DNA of 64,000 nt from an uncultured Roseovarius sp. (GTDB taxonomy: Bacteria > Pseudomonadota > Alphaproteobacteria > Rhodobacterales > Rhodobacteraceae). Below the pieces are notes generated by a model. That model was not told where the DNA came from and ran no database searches. It saw only the letters and a program-made list of their open reading frames with translations. The first letter of the stretch is position 1. Each line of letters starts with the position of its first letter. A program made the position numbers and the translations under genes. Of this stretch, positions 47,561-56,856 are shown piece by piece. The DNA lies in the NCBI GenBank assembly GCA_951812895.1, contig OX638333.1:2150001-2214000 (forward strand), written 5' to 3'.

Positions 47561-48306
47561 GCGGCATCCCCCAGATAGGCGGTGCGCACGTCCGGATCAT
47601 TGCGGATTTCATCAACCGTACCAGTGGCGATGATCTGTCCGTAGACCAAAACTGAAAGCCGGTCGGCCAGTGCAAAGACTGCGTCCATATCATGTTCGAC
47701 CAGCAGGATCGGTGCTTCGTCTCGCAGCCCATCAAGGAAGGTGGTCATGCCGCGCGAACCGTCGGCCCCCATACCGGCCATTGGTTCATCCATTACAAAG
47801 GCTTTTGGGCGTAGCGTGAGGGCGACAGCAACTTCGAGCTGACGCCGTTGGCCATGCGAAAGCTCTGACGTGCGGGTGAAAATGTGATCTGCAAGGCCTA
47901 CGCGTTCCAAAGCCAGCATTGCGGTTTTGCGCAAATCTTTCTGTTTCAGCGCGCTGGAGAAAAAATCAAAAGGCTTGCCGCGGGCACCGAGGTTTCCGAG
48001 GATTGCGTTCTGCAACACAGTATCATCCATCGCAAGTGCTGATACCTGAAAGGTGCGCGCCAGACCCAGCCGCGCGCGTTGGCGCAAAGGCATGGTAGTT
48101 ATGTCCCGGCCCAGAAATTCTACACGTCCGGAGTCTGGTTTGAGCCCGCCACAGATCTGGCTGATGAGTGTGGATTTGCCAGCACCATTTGGACCGATGA
48201 TGGCGTGAATTTCACCCTGATTAAGCGTCAGGCTAACGTCTGAGCTGGCGCAGACCGCGCCAAAAATTTTGGTAAGCCCGAACGTGGCAAGAACAGGCTC
48301 AGTCAT
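47557..48306 (-). CDS. livG: Branched-chain-amino-acid-type ABC transporter ATPase, LivG
   Basis: 249 residues from ATG 48306, where the domain begins; the open frame extends much further up only by chance inside livM. Walker A 'IIGPNGAGKSTLISQI', the signature region 'LSHGQRRQLEVAVALTL' and Walker B 'PKAFVMDEPMAGMG' are visible. The LSHGQRR form is usual in LivG. It overlaps livM by 8 bp. Confidence 0.9.
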   Translation of the reverse strand: MTEPVLATFGLTKIFGAVCASSDVSLTLNQGEIHAIIGPNGAGKSTLISQICGGLKPDSGRVEFLGRDITTMPLRQRARLGLARTFQVSALAMDDTVLQNAILGNLGARGKPFDFFSSALKQKDLRKTAMLALERVGLADHIFTRTSELSHGQRRQLEVAVALTLRPKAFVMDEPMAGMGADGSRGMTTFLDGLRDEAPILLVEHDMDAVFALADRLSVLVYGQIIATGTVDEIRNDPDVRTAYLGDAA

Positions 48307-49282
48307 GCGCAGATCCCCGGCCTGCCAGCAATCCGATAATTCCACCGCGTGCGAAGAGTACGACCAGTAGCAGAAGTAGCCCAAGCCAGATGTGCCAGAA
48401 CTCAGATATTCCTCCCAGCAGGTGTTCAAGCGTGATGAACAAAGCGGCCCCGGCAACAGGGCCAAAGAGCCGGCCAACGCCACCGAGAATAACAAAAACC
48501 ATGATCTCTCCGCTGGTTTGCCAACTGAACATACTTGGCGAAACAAAGCGATTCAGATCAGCAAACAACGCGCCTGCCAGACCTGTAATCGCGCCTGAGA
48601 TGACAAACGCGACAAGGCGTAGCTGATAGGGAGATAGACCAACAGTCTCGACCCGTTGCGGGGATTGGCGTGCGGCATTTAAGGCAAGCCCAAAGGGGGA
48701 ATGTGCCAGACGGGCCGCAAGCCAAAGCGCACAAATCAATAGTGTGAAACTGATGCCGAAAAACTGGATCGGGTCGAGTGTGTTGAGACCTGGAAAACCG
48801 TTTCGCACATAGATCGACAATCCATCCTCACCACCATAGGCGGGCCAGCTGATTGCGAAGAAGTAGAGCATTTGGCCAAAGGCCAGCGTAATCATTATGA
48901 AGTAGACGCCAGACGTGCGCAGAGATAGCGCCCCGATGATCATGGCCATCAGGGCCGAGGATATGATCGCGGCGATCCAGATCAGCGGCATAGATTTGGT
49001 ACCCTCCAGCAAAAAAGGGCTTTCGATCAGAGGGGTATAGCTTTGGGCATGGCTGGCAAGAATACCCATCGCATACCCACCGATACCAAAAAATGCAGCA
49101 TGGCCCAGGCTCACCAACCCGCCAAGGCCCAATGCAATGTTAAGTCCGACACCTGCCAGCGCAAGGATGGCAACACGTGTGGCAAGCGTGATTGTGAAAG
49201 GCTCGTCGCTTACATAGGCCCAGAGGGGGATGGCCACCAATCCTAAAAGGAGCGCTGAGTTGACCATGAATTCCCGATTCAT
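48299..49282 (-). CDS. livM: Branched-chain-amino-acid-type ABC permease, LivM
   Basis: 327 residues, about nine helices. Family marks are 'LALAGVGLNIALGLGGLVSL' followed by GHAAFFGIGGYA in the first half, and 'NAARQSPQRVETVGLSPYQL' before the coupling region, with 'RLFGPVAGAALFITLEHLL' near the end. It starts in an ATGA overlap with livH and ends in an 8-bp overlap with livG. Confidence 0.91.
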   Translation of the reverse strand: MNREFMVNSALLLGLVAIPLWAYVSDEPFTITLATRVAILALAGVGLNIALGLGGLVSLGHAAFFGIGGYAMGILASHAQSYTPLIESPFLLEGTKSMPLIWIAAIISSALMAMIIGALSLRTSGVYFIMITLAFGQMLYFFAISWPAYGGEDGLSIYVRNGFPGLNTLDPIQFFGISFTLLICALWLAARLAHSPFGLALNAARQSPQRVETVGLSPYQLRLVAFVISGAITGLAGALFADLNRFVSPSMFSWQTSGEIMVFVILGGVGRLFGPVAGAALFITLEHLLGGISEFWHIWLGLLLLLVVLFARGGIIGLLAGRGSAHD

Positions 49283-50199
49283 GCGCGCGCCCCAAACAGA
49301 CCCTGGGGCCGCCAGATCAGAACAAAGGCCATCAGGATATAAATCAGCATTGAGGCCAGTGCAGAACCTGTTGCAGTGGCAGACGCGTTGTCCATGAAGA
49401 GACGGAACAATTGCGGTAAGAACAGTTTTCCCATCGTATCTGTCAGACCCACCATCAACGCACCGATAAGGGCGCCTTTGATCGATCCGATGCCTCCGAT
49501 TACGATGACAACAAAGGCGAGGATCAGCACTGGTTCGCCCATTCCCACCTGTACCGACTGGATTGCACCCACCATCGCACCGGCAAGCCCTGCCAATGCA
49601 GCCCCGAGGGCGAATACGATGGTGTAGAGGCGCGATATATTAACGCCAAGCGCTGCGATCATTTCACGATCTGATTCTCCTGCACGAATGCGGATGCCCA
49701 AACGCGTGCGCGAAATGAGCCAAAAGAGGCCAGCCGCGATCGCCAGCCCGGCCAGAGTGATTGTGAGCCGGTAGAGAGGGTATTCGATACCACCGGGCAA
49801 GGTGATTGTGCCAGACAGGTAATCCGGAATGTCGAGAAACAGGGGAAATGACCCAAAGGCCCACCTCGTGCCTTCCGAAAAGATCAGTATAAGCGCAAAG
49901 GTGGCCAAGACCTGATCCAGATGATCACGATCATACAGGCGCCGGATGACAACCAATTCCACGATTGCCCCTGCCGCTGCAGCGGCGCCGAGTGCGGCGA
50001 TCAATGCCAAAAGAAACGACCCGGTCCAGCCTGCGGCCGCCGCAGCGGCAAAGGCACCGATCATGTAAAGAGAGCCATGGGCGAGGTTGATCAGGCCCAT
50101 GACACCGAAAACAAGGGTTAATCCCGCAGCCATGAGAAACAACATGATGCCAAACTGAAGCCCGTTGAGGACCTGTTCGACAAAAAGGACCAGGGTCAT
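49279..50199 (-). CDS. livH: Branched-chain-amino-acid-type ABC permease, LivH
   Basis: 306 residues from ATG 50199; the long upstream open frame overlaps the lysE gene and is not the real N-terminus. The characteristic opening is 'LNGLQFGIMLFLMAAGLTLV' and 'FGVMGLINLAHGSLYMIGAF'. 'IRAGESDREMIAALGVNISR' is the EAA-like cytoplasmic loop that docks the ATPases, and 'VVIGGIGSIKGALIGALMVG' closes the domain. The start lies 2 bp from the lysE stop. Confidence 0.9.
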   Translation of the reverse strand: MTLVLFVEQVLNGLQFGIMLFLMAAGLTLVFGVMGLINLAHGSLYMIGAFAAAAAAGWTGSFLLALIAALGAAAAAGAIVELVVIRRLYDRDHLDQVLATFALILIFSEGTRWAFGSFPLFLDIPDYLSGTITLPGGIEYPLYRLTITLAGLAIAAGLFWLISRTRLGIRIRAGESDREMIAALGVNISRLYTIVFALGAALAGLAGAMVGAIQSVQVGMGEPVLILAFVVIVIGGIGSIKGALIGALMVGLTDTMGKLFLPQLFRLFMDNASATATGSALASMLIYILMAFVLIWRPQGLFGARA

Positions 50200-50201
50200 T
50201 C

Positions 50202-50828
50202 TCAGGTGATCCTGGCCGTGGCTAGTTTGAACGCGAAGGCACCAAACATCACAGCGCTCGCGCCCTGAATAAAACGTGCCGCGCGGGCATAACCGTGCCG
50301 AAAGGCGGGGCGAGAGAACAGAATTGCGTAACCCAGAAAAACGATGCCGCTCTGCAGACCTACAGCCGCGAAGATCATCACCAGTGTCGATGTCGTTTGT
50401 GTTGGCCCAAGGGCAACGGCATAGAGCGCGCCAAAGAACAGGATTGCCTTGGGGTTGGTGAGGTGAAGCAACAGCCCGCGAAAGTAAAGGCCCCTGAGAC
50501 CACCCTGTCCGGCGGTGCCGCCAAAGGCAGAACCCCCCCGAATTGCAGCGCGGGCGGATTTCCATGCAAGCCACAGCAAATAGGCCGCGCCGCAATAGCG
50601 GATCATTTCCACGACCCAGCTATGTGCAAACATGACCGTTGCCAATCCAAATGCGGCAAGAGCAGACCAAGTCAGAGAGCCGGTTAGAATGCCCAATGCC
50701 AGAAACAGCGCAGACTGTTTTCCACGCTCTGCCGCCGTGGTAGCGATTGCAACGGTTGCAGGGCCGGGGCTGGCCACGCCGACCAGGGCGGCGAGCATGA
50801 CCAGAGGCAGAAGGGTAAAATCGGGCAT
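50202..50828 (-). CDS. LysE/RhtB-family exporter inside the liv-type operon
   Basis: About 208 residues from ATG 50828, preceded by AGGTGA; a GTG three codons earlier is also in frame. About six helices with the LysE signature 'GVASPGPATVAIATTAAERG' and 'LLHLTNPKAILFFGALYAVA'. The family exports amino acids and analogues. It sits between the binding-protein gene (56 bp upstream) and livH (2 bp downstream) on the same strand, so it is co-transcribed with an importer. Such an overflow or analogue-export role is inferred, not shown. Confidence 0.88.
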   Translation of the reverse strand: MPDFTLLPLVMLAALVGVASPGPATVAIATTAAERGKQSALFLALGILTGSLTWSALAAFGLATVMFAHSWVVEMIRYCGAAYLLWLAWKSARAAIRGGSAFGGTAGQGGLRGLYFRGLLLHLTNPKAILFFGALYAVALGPTQTTSTLVMIFAAVGLQSGIVFLGYAILFSRPAFRHGYARAARFIQGASAVMFGAFAFKLATARIT

Positions 50829-50884
50829 AAGGATCACCTATTGTGCAGATGGCCGCATGAGTTAGTCGGCCATCTGTGTTTGCC

Positions 50885-52033
50885 TTACATACTGCAATCA
50901 GCGGCGTAGACATTGCCGTGATCTTCAAGCGCTACACCAAGAATCCGATTGGTAAAAACGTCGCCTTCTTTGATCACTTCGCGCACATAAATGTCCTGCA
51001 CCGGGTGCTGGTTCGACGCAAATTCAAAATCGCCCCGGACACTGTCAAATTCAGCGGCAGCGAGAGCGGCGCGGAAAGCATCGGCATCGCTTACATCCGC
51101 CTGGGCCATGGCCGATAGCAGAAGGTTGGCGGTGTCATAGCCTTGTGAAGCATAAAGCGAAGGCAAGCGGCCATATTCCTCTTGAAAGGCAGCGACAAAA
51201 GCAGCGTTGGCGGCGTTGTCGATATCCTTGGACCATTGCGAGGTATTTTTCACCCCCATTGCGGCATCGCCGACCGCCTGCAGAATGCCCTGATCAAAAC
51301 TGAAGGCCGGGCCCACTACTGGCAGGTCGATCCCTGAGTCCGCATATTGCTTGAGGAAAGAAATCCCCATGCCACCGGGCAGGAAGAAAAATACGCTGTC
51401 GGCATCTGATGCGCGGATCTGAGCTAGCTCGGCGGCGTAATCCTTCTGCCCGAGCTGGGTAAAGATTTCACCGGCAAGGCCACCTTCGTAAATCCGTTTG
51501 TATCCGGTCAGAGCGTCCTGACCCGCAGGGTAGTTTGGCGCGAGGATAAAGGAATTCTTGAAGCCCGCAGAATTGGCATAGCCGCCGGCCGCTTCGTGCA
51601 GGTTGTCATTCTGCCAGGCCACGTTGAAGTAAAGCGGATGACAGCCCTTGCCGGCAAGAGCGGACGGCCCGGCATTGGGTGAGAGATAGAATTTGCCTTG
51701 TGCCGTGGCCGCGGGCACGACGGCCATCGCAAGATTCGACCAGATGATACCGGTCAGGACATCAACCTTTTCCGATTGGATCATTTTATCTGCCAATTGA
51801 ACGGCGATGTCGGGTTTGCGTTGATCGTCTTCCACCACAACTTCGATATGATCGTTGCCGGACATTTTTACCGCTAGCAGAAACCCGTCGCGCACGTCGA
51901 TGCCAAGGCCCGCACCCCCGCCGGAAAGCGTTGTGATCATGCCGACCTTTACGTTCGAGGCGTGGCCGTCGGCCACCGACATAGAGCCGAGCGCTGCAAT
52001 GCCTGCAGCGGCCATCAGTGTTTTCAGTTTCAT
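50885..52033 (-). CDS. Liv-type ABC transporter periplasmic binding protein
   Basis: 382 residues, first gene of the operon, preceded by GGGAGAG. The signal peptide covers about 1-22 (cleavage near SVADGHA). The mature part is a type I periplasmic binding fold with 'VKVGMITTLSGGGAGLGIDV', 'HIEVVVEDDQRKPDIAVQL' and 'NAGPSALAGKGCHPLYFNVA'. It resembles the aromatic-acid and amide binding branch as much as the amino-acid branch, so the ligand remains open. Upstream DNA (52034-52161) shows no clear operator. Confidence 0.9.
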   Translation of the reverse strand: MKLKTLMAAAGIAALGSMSVADGHASNVKVGMITTLSGGGAGLGIDVRDGFLLAVKMSGNDHIEVVVEDDQRKPDIAVQLADKMIQSEKVDVLTGIIWSNLAMAVVPAATAQGKFYLSPNAGPSALAGKGCHPLYFNVAWQNDNLHEAAGGYANSAGFKNSFILAPNYPAGQDALTGYKRIYEGGLAGEIFTQLGQKDYAAELAQIRASDADSVFFFLPGGMGISFLKQYADSGIDLPVVGPAFSFDQGILQAVGDAAMGVKNTSQWSKDIDNAANAAFVAAFQEEYGRLPSLYASQGYDTANLLLSAMAQADVSDADAFRAALAAAEFDSVRGDFEFASNQHPVQDIYVREVIKEGDVFTNRILGVALEDHGNVYAADCSM

Positions 52034-52161
52034 TTATTCTCTCCCTTGAATTGGTGCGGAATTTAAAAACACCTTGAATGTCAGCGTTGTTTCCGTCTGT
52101 ATGATCCCGTCGATATCGAGCGGGTTTTGAGTTGAGTTGGGGTCGACACTACTCCATCACG

Positions 52162-52587
52162 TCAGACAGTTGTATGCCGCGCCCGAGAGCCGCGTTCGAT
52201 CGCGGCTGCATGCAAACGGTCGATGTTCAGCTCATAGCGAATTTCTTCCAGCAGGCGAAGCTCTGCCTCGTCCAATGCACCATCTGCTGCTGCTACATCA
52301 CAGGCGAGCGCATAGGCTGTTTCGAACAGGCGCTCCGGCAGATTGTCGCGGACAAGGCCAAACAGCGCATCAAGCCCTTCTTCAACGCTGAACAGATCAA
52401 ACACCGTTTGCGCCATGAGTTTCATCCGGTCGAGATCATACCCGGCGAACACCGGCAGGTTGTTCACAGCCGATTCGATTTTTACCAGTTCGGATGTTCT
52501 GATGGTTTCATCGGAGGCCGAGACCGCAATCATCACCGCAACAAGGCAATCTTGTGGGGTGAGGGGATGTGGAATCTGTTCGGTCAT
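52162..52587 (-). CDS. TerB-family protein
   Basis: 141 residues from ATG 52587. All-helical, with 'CLVAVMIAVSASDETIRTSE' and 'ALACDVAAADGALDEAELRL' carrying the repeated acidic D-G/E-T/A motifs typical of TerB and DjlA N-terminal domains (two-fold symmetric helical repeat with metal-binding aspartates). TerB proteins are linked to tellurite resistance and general stress, but the isolated gene here has no ter partners. It is divergent from lysS/lysK. Confidence 0.78.
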   Translation of the reverse strand: MTEQIPHPLTPQDCLVAVMIAVSASDETIRTSELVKIESAVNNLPVFAGYDLDRMKLMAQTVFDLFSVEEGLDALFGLVRDNLPERLFETAYALACDVAAADGALDEAELRLLEEIRYELNIDRLHAAAIERGSRARHTTV

Positions 52588-52710
52588 ACGGGCATCCTTC
52601 ATGATAGGTTATGTTGCGGTGCAGAATATTGACTGTTCCGCCCCTCGGCAATAGGAAGCGGACGACCTTACGCGCTTATGTCAAAGTGCGAGGAAACCCG
52701 GAGAAAACCA

Positions 52711-54285
52711 ATGTCTGAGCTGCGCGAAGCTGCCCTCACCTCGAAAGCCTGGCCTTTTGAAGAAGCCCGCAGCGTGCTTAAACGGTACGAAAAGACGCCA
52801 CCCGAAAAAGGGTACGTTCTGTTTGAGACGGGTTATGGCCCGTCAGGATTGCCGCATATCGGTACATTTGGCGAAGTGTCGCGCACCACGATGGTGATGC
52901 GCGCGTTTCAGATGATCAGCGACATTCCGACTAAGCTGGTGTGCTTTTCCGACGATCTGGACGGGATGCGCAAAGTGCCGGGCAACGTGCCCAATCCTGT
53001 GCTTTTGCAGCAGCATCTTCAGCGGCCACTGACATCTGTGCCTGATCCGTTCGGGACCCATTCCAGTTTTGGTGAACATAACAACGCGATGCTGCGCCGG
53101 TTTCTGGACACGTTTGGCTTTGAATACGAATTTATCAGCGCGACAGAATTTTACCGTTCGGGCCGGTTTGACACGGTGCTGCTGAGGGCGGCGGAACGGT
53201 ATGATGAGATCATGGCAGTGATGTTGAAATCTCTGCGCGAGGAACGGCAACAGACGTATTCGATATTCCTGCCAATTCACCCGGAAAGCGGGCGGGTGAT
53301 GTATGTGCCGATGAAGAATGTAAATGCCCAGGACGGTACGGTCACCTTTGACACCGAAGATGGTCAGGAAATGACCCTGCCGGTGACCGGCGGGAATGTA
53401 AAACTCCAATGGAAGCCGGATTTCGGTGCGCGTTGGGCGGCGTTGGGTGTTGATTTCGAGATGTATGGCAAAGACCATTCGACCAATACGCCGATCTACG
53501 ACAAGATTTGTCGAATCCTGGGACAGCGTGCGCCAGAGCATTTCACCTATGAATTGTTCCTCGATGAAAACGGTCAAAAGATTTCCAAGACCTCGGGCAA
53601 TGGCGTTTCGATTGACGAATGGCTGACCTATGCGGCCACGGAATCTCTTAGCTATTTCATGTATCAAAAGCCAAAGACCGCAAAGCGGATGCATTTCGAT
53701 GTGATCCCCAAAGCCGTGGATGAATATCATCAGCAGCTGCGTGCCTATCCGGATCAGGACGCGAAGGCGAAGGTGTCAAATCCGGTGTTTCATATCCACG
53801 GGGGTGAGGTTCCGCCCAGCAACATGGTTGTTCCGTTTGCAATGCTTTTGAATCTGGCGTCGGTTGCGTCTGCACAAGACAAGGAAACACTTTGGGGCTT
53901 TATTCAACGCTATGCGCCGGAGGCGAGCCCGGAAAGCCATCCTGATCTGGATGCGGCAGCTGGGTTTGCTGTGAAGTACTACGAGGACTTCGTCGCACCC
54001 CACAGGCAGTACCGTTTACCAACTGATCTGGAACGTGAAGCTTTGGAAGAGCTGCGCGAGAAACTTGCGGCTTGGGACGGGCCGGTGGATGCAGAGGAAT
54101 TGCAGAGCCTGGTGTTTGCTTGCGGACGCGAGTGTTTTGATCCGCTGCGGAATTGGTTCACAGCACTTTACGAGGTGCTTTTAGGCGCAAGTCAGGGCCC
54201 GCGCTTTGGCGGGTTTGTTGCACTGTACGGAGTGTCCGAGACAGTTGCGCTTATTGATGAAGCGCTTGCGGGTAACCTTGTCTAA
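52711..54285 (+). CDS. lysK: Class I lysyl-tRNA synthetase
   Basis: Charges tRNA-Lys with lysine. 524 residues from ATG 52711, which has GGAGAAAA upstream; an earlier in-frame start lacks support. The class I Rossmann core has the HIGH-type motif in '[20 protein letters not shown]' (HIGT near 49-52) and the KMSKS-type motif as KISKT (290-294). Class I LysRS is found in archaea and in Alphaproteobacteria, replacing the usual class II enzyme. It is followed by the half-site array and the XRE-cupin gene. Confidence 0.95.
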   Translation: MSELREAALTSKAWPFEEARSVLKRYEKTPPEKGYVLFETGYGPSGLPHIGTFGEVSRTTMVMRAFQMISDIPTKLVCFSDDLDGMRKVPGNVPNPVLLQQHLQRPLTSVPDPFGTHSSFGEHNNAMLRRFLDTFGFEYEFISATEFYRSGRFDTVLLRAAERYDEIMAVMLKSLREERQQTYSIFLPIHPESGRVMYVPMKNVNAQDGTVTFDTEDGQEMTLPVTGGNVKLQWKPDFGARWAALGVDFEMYGKDHSTNTPIYDKICRILGQRAPEHFTYELFLDENGQKISKTSGNGVSIDEWLTYAATESLSYFMYQKPKTAKRMHFDVIPKAVDEYHQQLRAYPDQDAKAKVSNPVFHIHGGEVPPSNMVVPFAMLLNLASVASAQDKETLWGFIQRYAPEASPESHPDLDAAAGFAVKYYEDFVAPHRQYRLPTDLEREALEELREKLAAWDGPVDAEELQSLVFACGRECFDPLRNWFTALYEVLLGASQGPRFGGFVALYGVSETVALIDEALAGNLV

Positions 54286-54304
54286 ATTTCGTTTATGTCG
54301 TGGG

Positions 54305-54388
54305 TTTTCACGCTGCGCTGCGGCGTGAAAAAAGGCTTGAAAATTTCACAGAATCGGAGCACCGTGAAATTCGGACAAGAATTTTCAC
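54305..54388 (+). promoter_or_regulatory. Five alternating TTTCAC/GTGAAA half-sites upstream of the XRE-cupin gene
   Basis: TTTCAC at 54306, GTGAAA at 54325, TTTCAC at 54344, GTGAAA at 54364 and TTTCAC at 54383: starts are 19, 19, 20 and 19 bp apart and orientation alternates. The first pair extends to TTTTCACGC/GCGTGAAAA, which can also fold as a hairpin near the lysK end. The second pair extends to AATTTCAC-N14-GTGAAATT. The array ends 15 bp before the regulator's start codon. Helical phasing (about two turns) suggests cooperative binding by a dimeric regulator, most likely the XRE-cupin protein itself. Confidence 0.65.
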
Positions 54389-54403
54389 GGAAGGCACTGC
54401 AAG

Positions 54404-54976
54404 GTGCAGCAAACTGACATCAGCACCAGTCGCACACTTGGCGTCGATCTGCGGGCATTACGCAAGTCGCGCGGTGTGACGCTTGCTGATCTGGCTGGAA
54501 GGCTTGGGCGGTCTGTTGGGTGGCTTAGCCAAGTGGAGCGTGACAAATCCGAACCTTCCATAGGAGATTTGCGCCAGATTGCAGCCGCTTTGGATGTTCC
54601 CTTGTCCCTGCTCTTTGGTCATTCAGCGGCACCAGCCGAAGAAGACGGGTTTGTGGTGCGGGCAGGCGCGCGACGTCAGATCGGTTCTGGCGAGGGCGGG
54701 CTGTACGAGGAACTGCTTTCGCCTGATCTGACTGATGACTTTGAAATGGTGCATTCCACCTTTGCGGCGAACAGCCGTGCAGGCGAGACCATTCAACGAC
54801 CGACACAGGAAGTTGGTTTTCTCATGTCCGGCAAGCTTGATCTGCAGATAGAGAACCAGACATTTACCATCCACCCGGGCGACAGTTTTCGAATTCGCGG
54901 CGAACCGCACGAGTGGTTAAATCCCTATGACGAACCGGCGGTTGCGATCTGGGTTATCGCTCCGCCGGTTTACTGA
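54404..54976 (+). CDS. XRE-family regulator with C-terminal cupin domain
   Basis: 190 residues from a GTG preceded by GGAAGG. The lambda-repressor-like HTH spans about 13-68 ('ALRKSRGVTLADLAGRLGRS', 'VGWLSQVERDKSEPSIGDLR'). The cupin barrel spans about 110-185 ('RPTQEVGFLMSGKLDLQIEN', 'IHPGDSFRIRGEPHEWLNP'). Such fusions (PuuR-like, or regulators of amino-acid and polyamine genes) sense a small ligand with the cupin. It is followed 6 bp later by a LysE-family exporter, which is its probable target. Confidence 0.92.
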   Translation: MQQTDISTSRTLGVDLRALRKSRGVTLADLAGRLGRSVGWLSQVERDKSEPSIGDLRQIAAALDVPLSLLFGHSAAPAEEDGFVVRAGARRQIGSGEGGLYEELLSPDLTDDFEMVHSTFAANSRAGETIQRPTQEVGFLMSGKLDLQIENQTFTIHPGDSFRIRGEPHEWLNPYDEPAVAIWVIAPPVY

Positions 54977-54982
54977 GGTGGA

Positions 54983-55603
54983 ATGATGAGTTGGGAAGCA
55001 TGGACCATATTCGCGCTGTTCTGGGCAGTGTTCGTGGTCACGCCGGGGCCGAACGCGGTCAATTGCATCACCAATGGCATGACAATCGGATTTAGACGGT
55101 CATTGCCCGGGGTTGCTGCGATTTTGACACAGGCTGCATTGTTTCTGGCCCTTTCCGCAGCCGGGATTACAGCCTTGATCGCTGCTTCGCCCACGGCATT
55201 TCAAATCATGAAACTAATCGGTGCAGGATTTCTGGTTTACATGGGAATCCGAGGCTGGATAACGGCCCGAAATCCGGTGCGGGTGCCCGCATCAAAAGGA
55301 TCAGTTTACTGGCGTGCGCTTATGATCGCGACGATCAATCCCAAAAGCGTGGCCGGATACCTGGCCGCGTTCAGCCAGTTTGTTCAGCCGGATGTTCCGA
55401 TTGGTCAACAAATGTGGGTGATCTTTCCCACCGCACTTACCCTGACATGCCTGAGCTACACAGGATTTACGGCAGTCGGAGCGGGAATTGGTAAGGCGGC
55501 GCTAGGTGCGGTGATCAATGTTTGGGTGCGCCGGGTGCTGGCGGCCTGTTTCATAATTTACGGTGTGCTGTTGGGCAGCGCAGCAACTCCGGGGAGGGCG
55601 TGA
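54983..55603 (+). CDS. LysE-family exporter
   Basis: 206 residues, about six helices. The family element is 'FVVTPGPNAVNCITNGMTIG', and 'IATINPKSVAGYLAAFSQFV' is the typical mid-loop. Two adjacent ATGs are possible (54983 and 54986) with GAGGTGG upstream. It lies in an operon with the XRE-cupin regulator, 6 bp after its stop. It is the second of three LysE-family genes in this window; the substrate is probably an amino acid or analogue. Confidence 0.9.
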   Translation: MMSWEAWTIFALFWAVFVVTPGPNAVNCITNGMTIGFRRSLPGVAAILTQAALFLALSAAGITALIAASPTAFQIMKLIGAGFLVYMGIRGWITARNPVRVPASKGSVYWRALMIATINPKSVAGYLAAFSQFVQPDVPIGQQMWVIFPTALTLTCLSYTGFTAVGAGIGKAALGAVINVWVRRVLAACFIIYGVLLGSAATPGRA

Positions 55604-55695
55604 GATGACCAACCATTTCGTTGGCTCGGAAATTGAGCGTTTCCACCCCGGAGTTAAGGGATTGCTACGGACAACTGAAGTTGGCGGAGGGCACG

Positions 55696-56076
55696 ATGCT
55701 TAAGGGAAGCTGCTTGTGCAGGGATATCACGTTTAGCGTTTCTGGTGAGTTGCGCGGAATGGCAAGCGCCTGCCACTGCGGGCAATGCCGCAAGCAGTCC
55801 GGACATCACTGGGCCTCTGGTAATGTCGGTGAAAACGGGATCACAATAGATGGCCCGGTCGCATGGTTCGAAGCTTCGGCAGTGGCCAAGCGTGGATTTT
55901 GCGCACGCTGCGGATCGTTCCTGTTCTGGAAAGCGCATGACGAGGACCAGATCAGCTTTGCTCTGGGTGCGTTGGATGAAGAGGCTGGTATCCGGTTGCA
56001 GCGGCATATTTTCGTCGCGGACAAGGGTGCATATTACGAGATATCAGATGACCTGCCAAAATTGGAGCGGTCGTAA
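55696..56076 (+). CDS. GFA-family (CENP-V/glutathione-dependent formaldehyde-activating) protein
   Basis: About 126 residues from ATG 55696, preceded by GGAGG; the longer open frame to 55621 is not supported. Zinc ligands are in 'GSCLCRDITFSVSG' (C-x-C), 'ASACHCGQCRKQSGHHW' (C-x-C-x-x-C) and 'AKRGFCARCGSFLFWKA' (C-x-x-C). The fold is that of the GFA/CENP-V family. Actual catalysis is doubtful for many members. Its stop overlaps the next gene's start by one base. Confidence 0.88.
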   Translation: MLKGSCLCRDITFSVSGELRGMASACHCGQCRKQSGHHWASGNVGENGITIDGPVAWFEASAVAKRGFCARCGSFLFWKAHDEDQISFALGALDEEAGIRLQRHIFVADKGAYYEISDDLPKLERS

Positions 56077-56699
56077 TGTGGGACGTTCTGACAGGGTTTG
56101 ACCCGGCAGTGCTGGCCGCCTTTATCGGCGCGGGGTTACTTCTTAACCTGACGCCGGGTGCCGATTTTGTCTTTGTTTCGGCAAGCGGCATTGGGGGTGG
56201 GCCCCGCGTTGGGATGGCCGCAGCTTTGGGAGTTAATATCGGAGTGGCGCTGCATGTGGTGTTGGCGGCGGCCGGGCTATCCGCGCTGATATTGGCGTGG
56301 CCTCTGGCCTATGATCTGATCCGCTATGCGGGGGCGGCCTATCTTGTGTTCCTGGCGGTACAGGCCTGGAGGTCCAGTGGAGAGCTGGAAGAGGCACGCG
56401 CCGCTTCAAGCATGGCACGTGCGGTGCGGCGCGGGTTTGTGACAAACGTCCTGAACCCCAAGACCGCGCTGTTTATCTTTGCGTTCATTCCGCAATTCAC
56501 TGACCCAACTTTGGGTTCCATTGGTCTGCAAATCCTAATCCTCGGCGCGATCTTTCTGGTGTTCGGCGGGATGTTTTCGATGAGCCTTGGCGCTGCTGCC
56601 GGATATTTCTCTCATATTTTGCGGGCACGTACTCGGCTTCTGAATCGCATATCTGCGGTGATGTTCGGCGGGTTGGCCGCGCGGTTGGTTTGGGAATGA
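56076..56699 (+). CDS. LysE-family exporter
   Basis: 207 residues with about six helices. The signature is 'LLLNLTPGADFVFVSASGIG', and 'RGFVTNVLNPKTALFIFAFI' with 'PQFTDPTLGS' is the classic LysE/RhtB middle segment. The ATG shares a base with the GFA stop (TAATG), so translation is coupled. With the exporter at 54983 it may form one four-gene unit under the XRE-cupin regulator. Confidence 0.9.
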   Translation: MWDVLTGFDPAVLAAFIGAGLLLNLTPGADFVFVSASGIGGGPRVGMAAALGVNIGVALHVVLAAAGLSALILAWPLAYDLIRYAGAAYLVFLAVQAWRSSGELEEARAASSMARAVRRGFVTNVLNPKTALFIFAFIPQFTDPTLGSIGLQILILGAIFLVFGGMFSMSLGAAAGYFSHILRARTRLLNRISAVMFGGLAARLVWE

Positions 56700-56856
56700 A
56701 CAAATGAAACGCCGCAGAACGATTGCAGTTAAAACGACACGCCAGCGGACTGGTCCGAAAGCAGGCGCACACATCTTCACTGCGGACAGAGGTGACTATT
56801 TTGAGATCTCCTGTACCGCACCACAATTTGCACACTACGAGTAAGGGAATAAACTC

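Noticed and set aside
56704-56847. Small 47-codon ORF between the LysE and FAD/GcvT genes
   Set aside because: It could be a leader peptide, but it has no strong ribosome-binding site and basic composition typical of chance; no evidence beyond the open frame.
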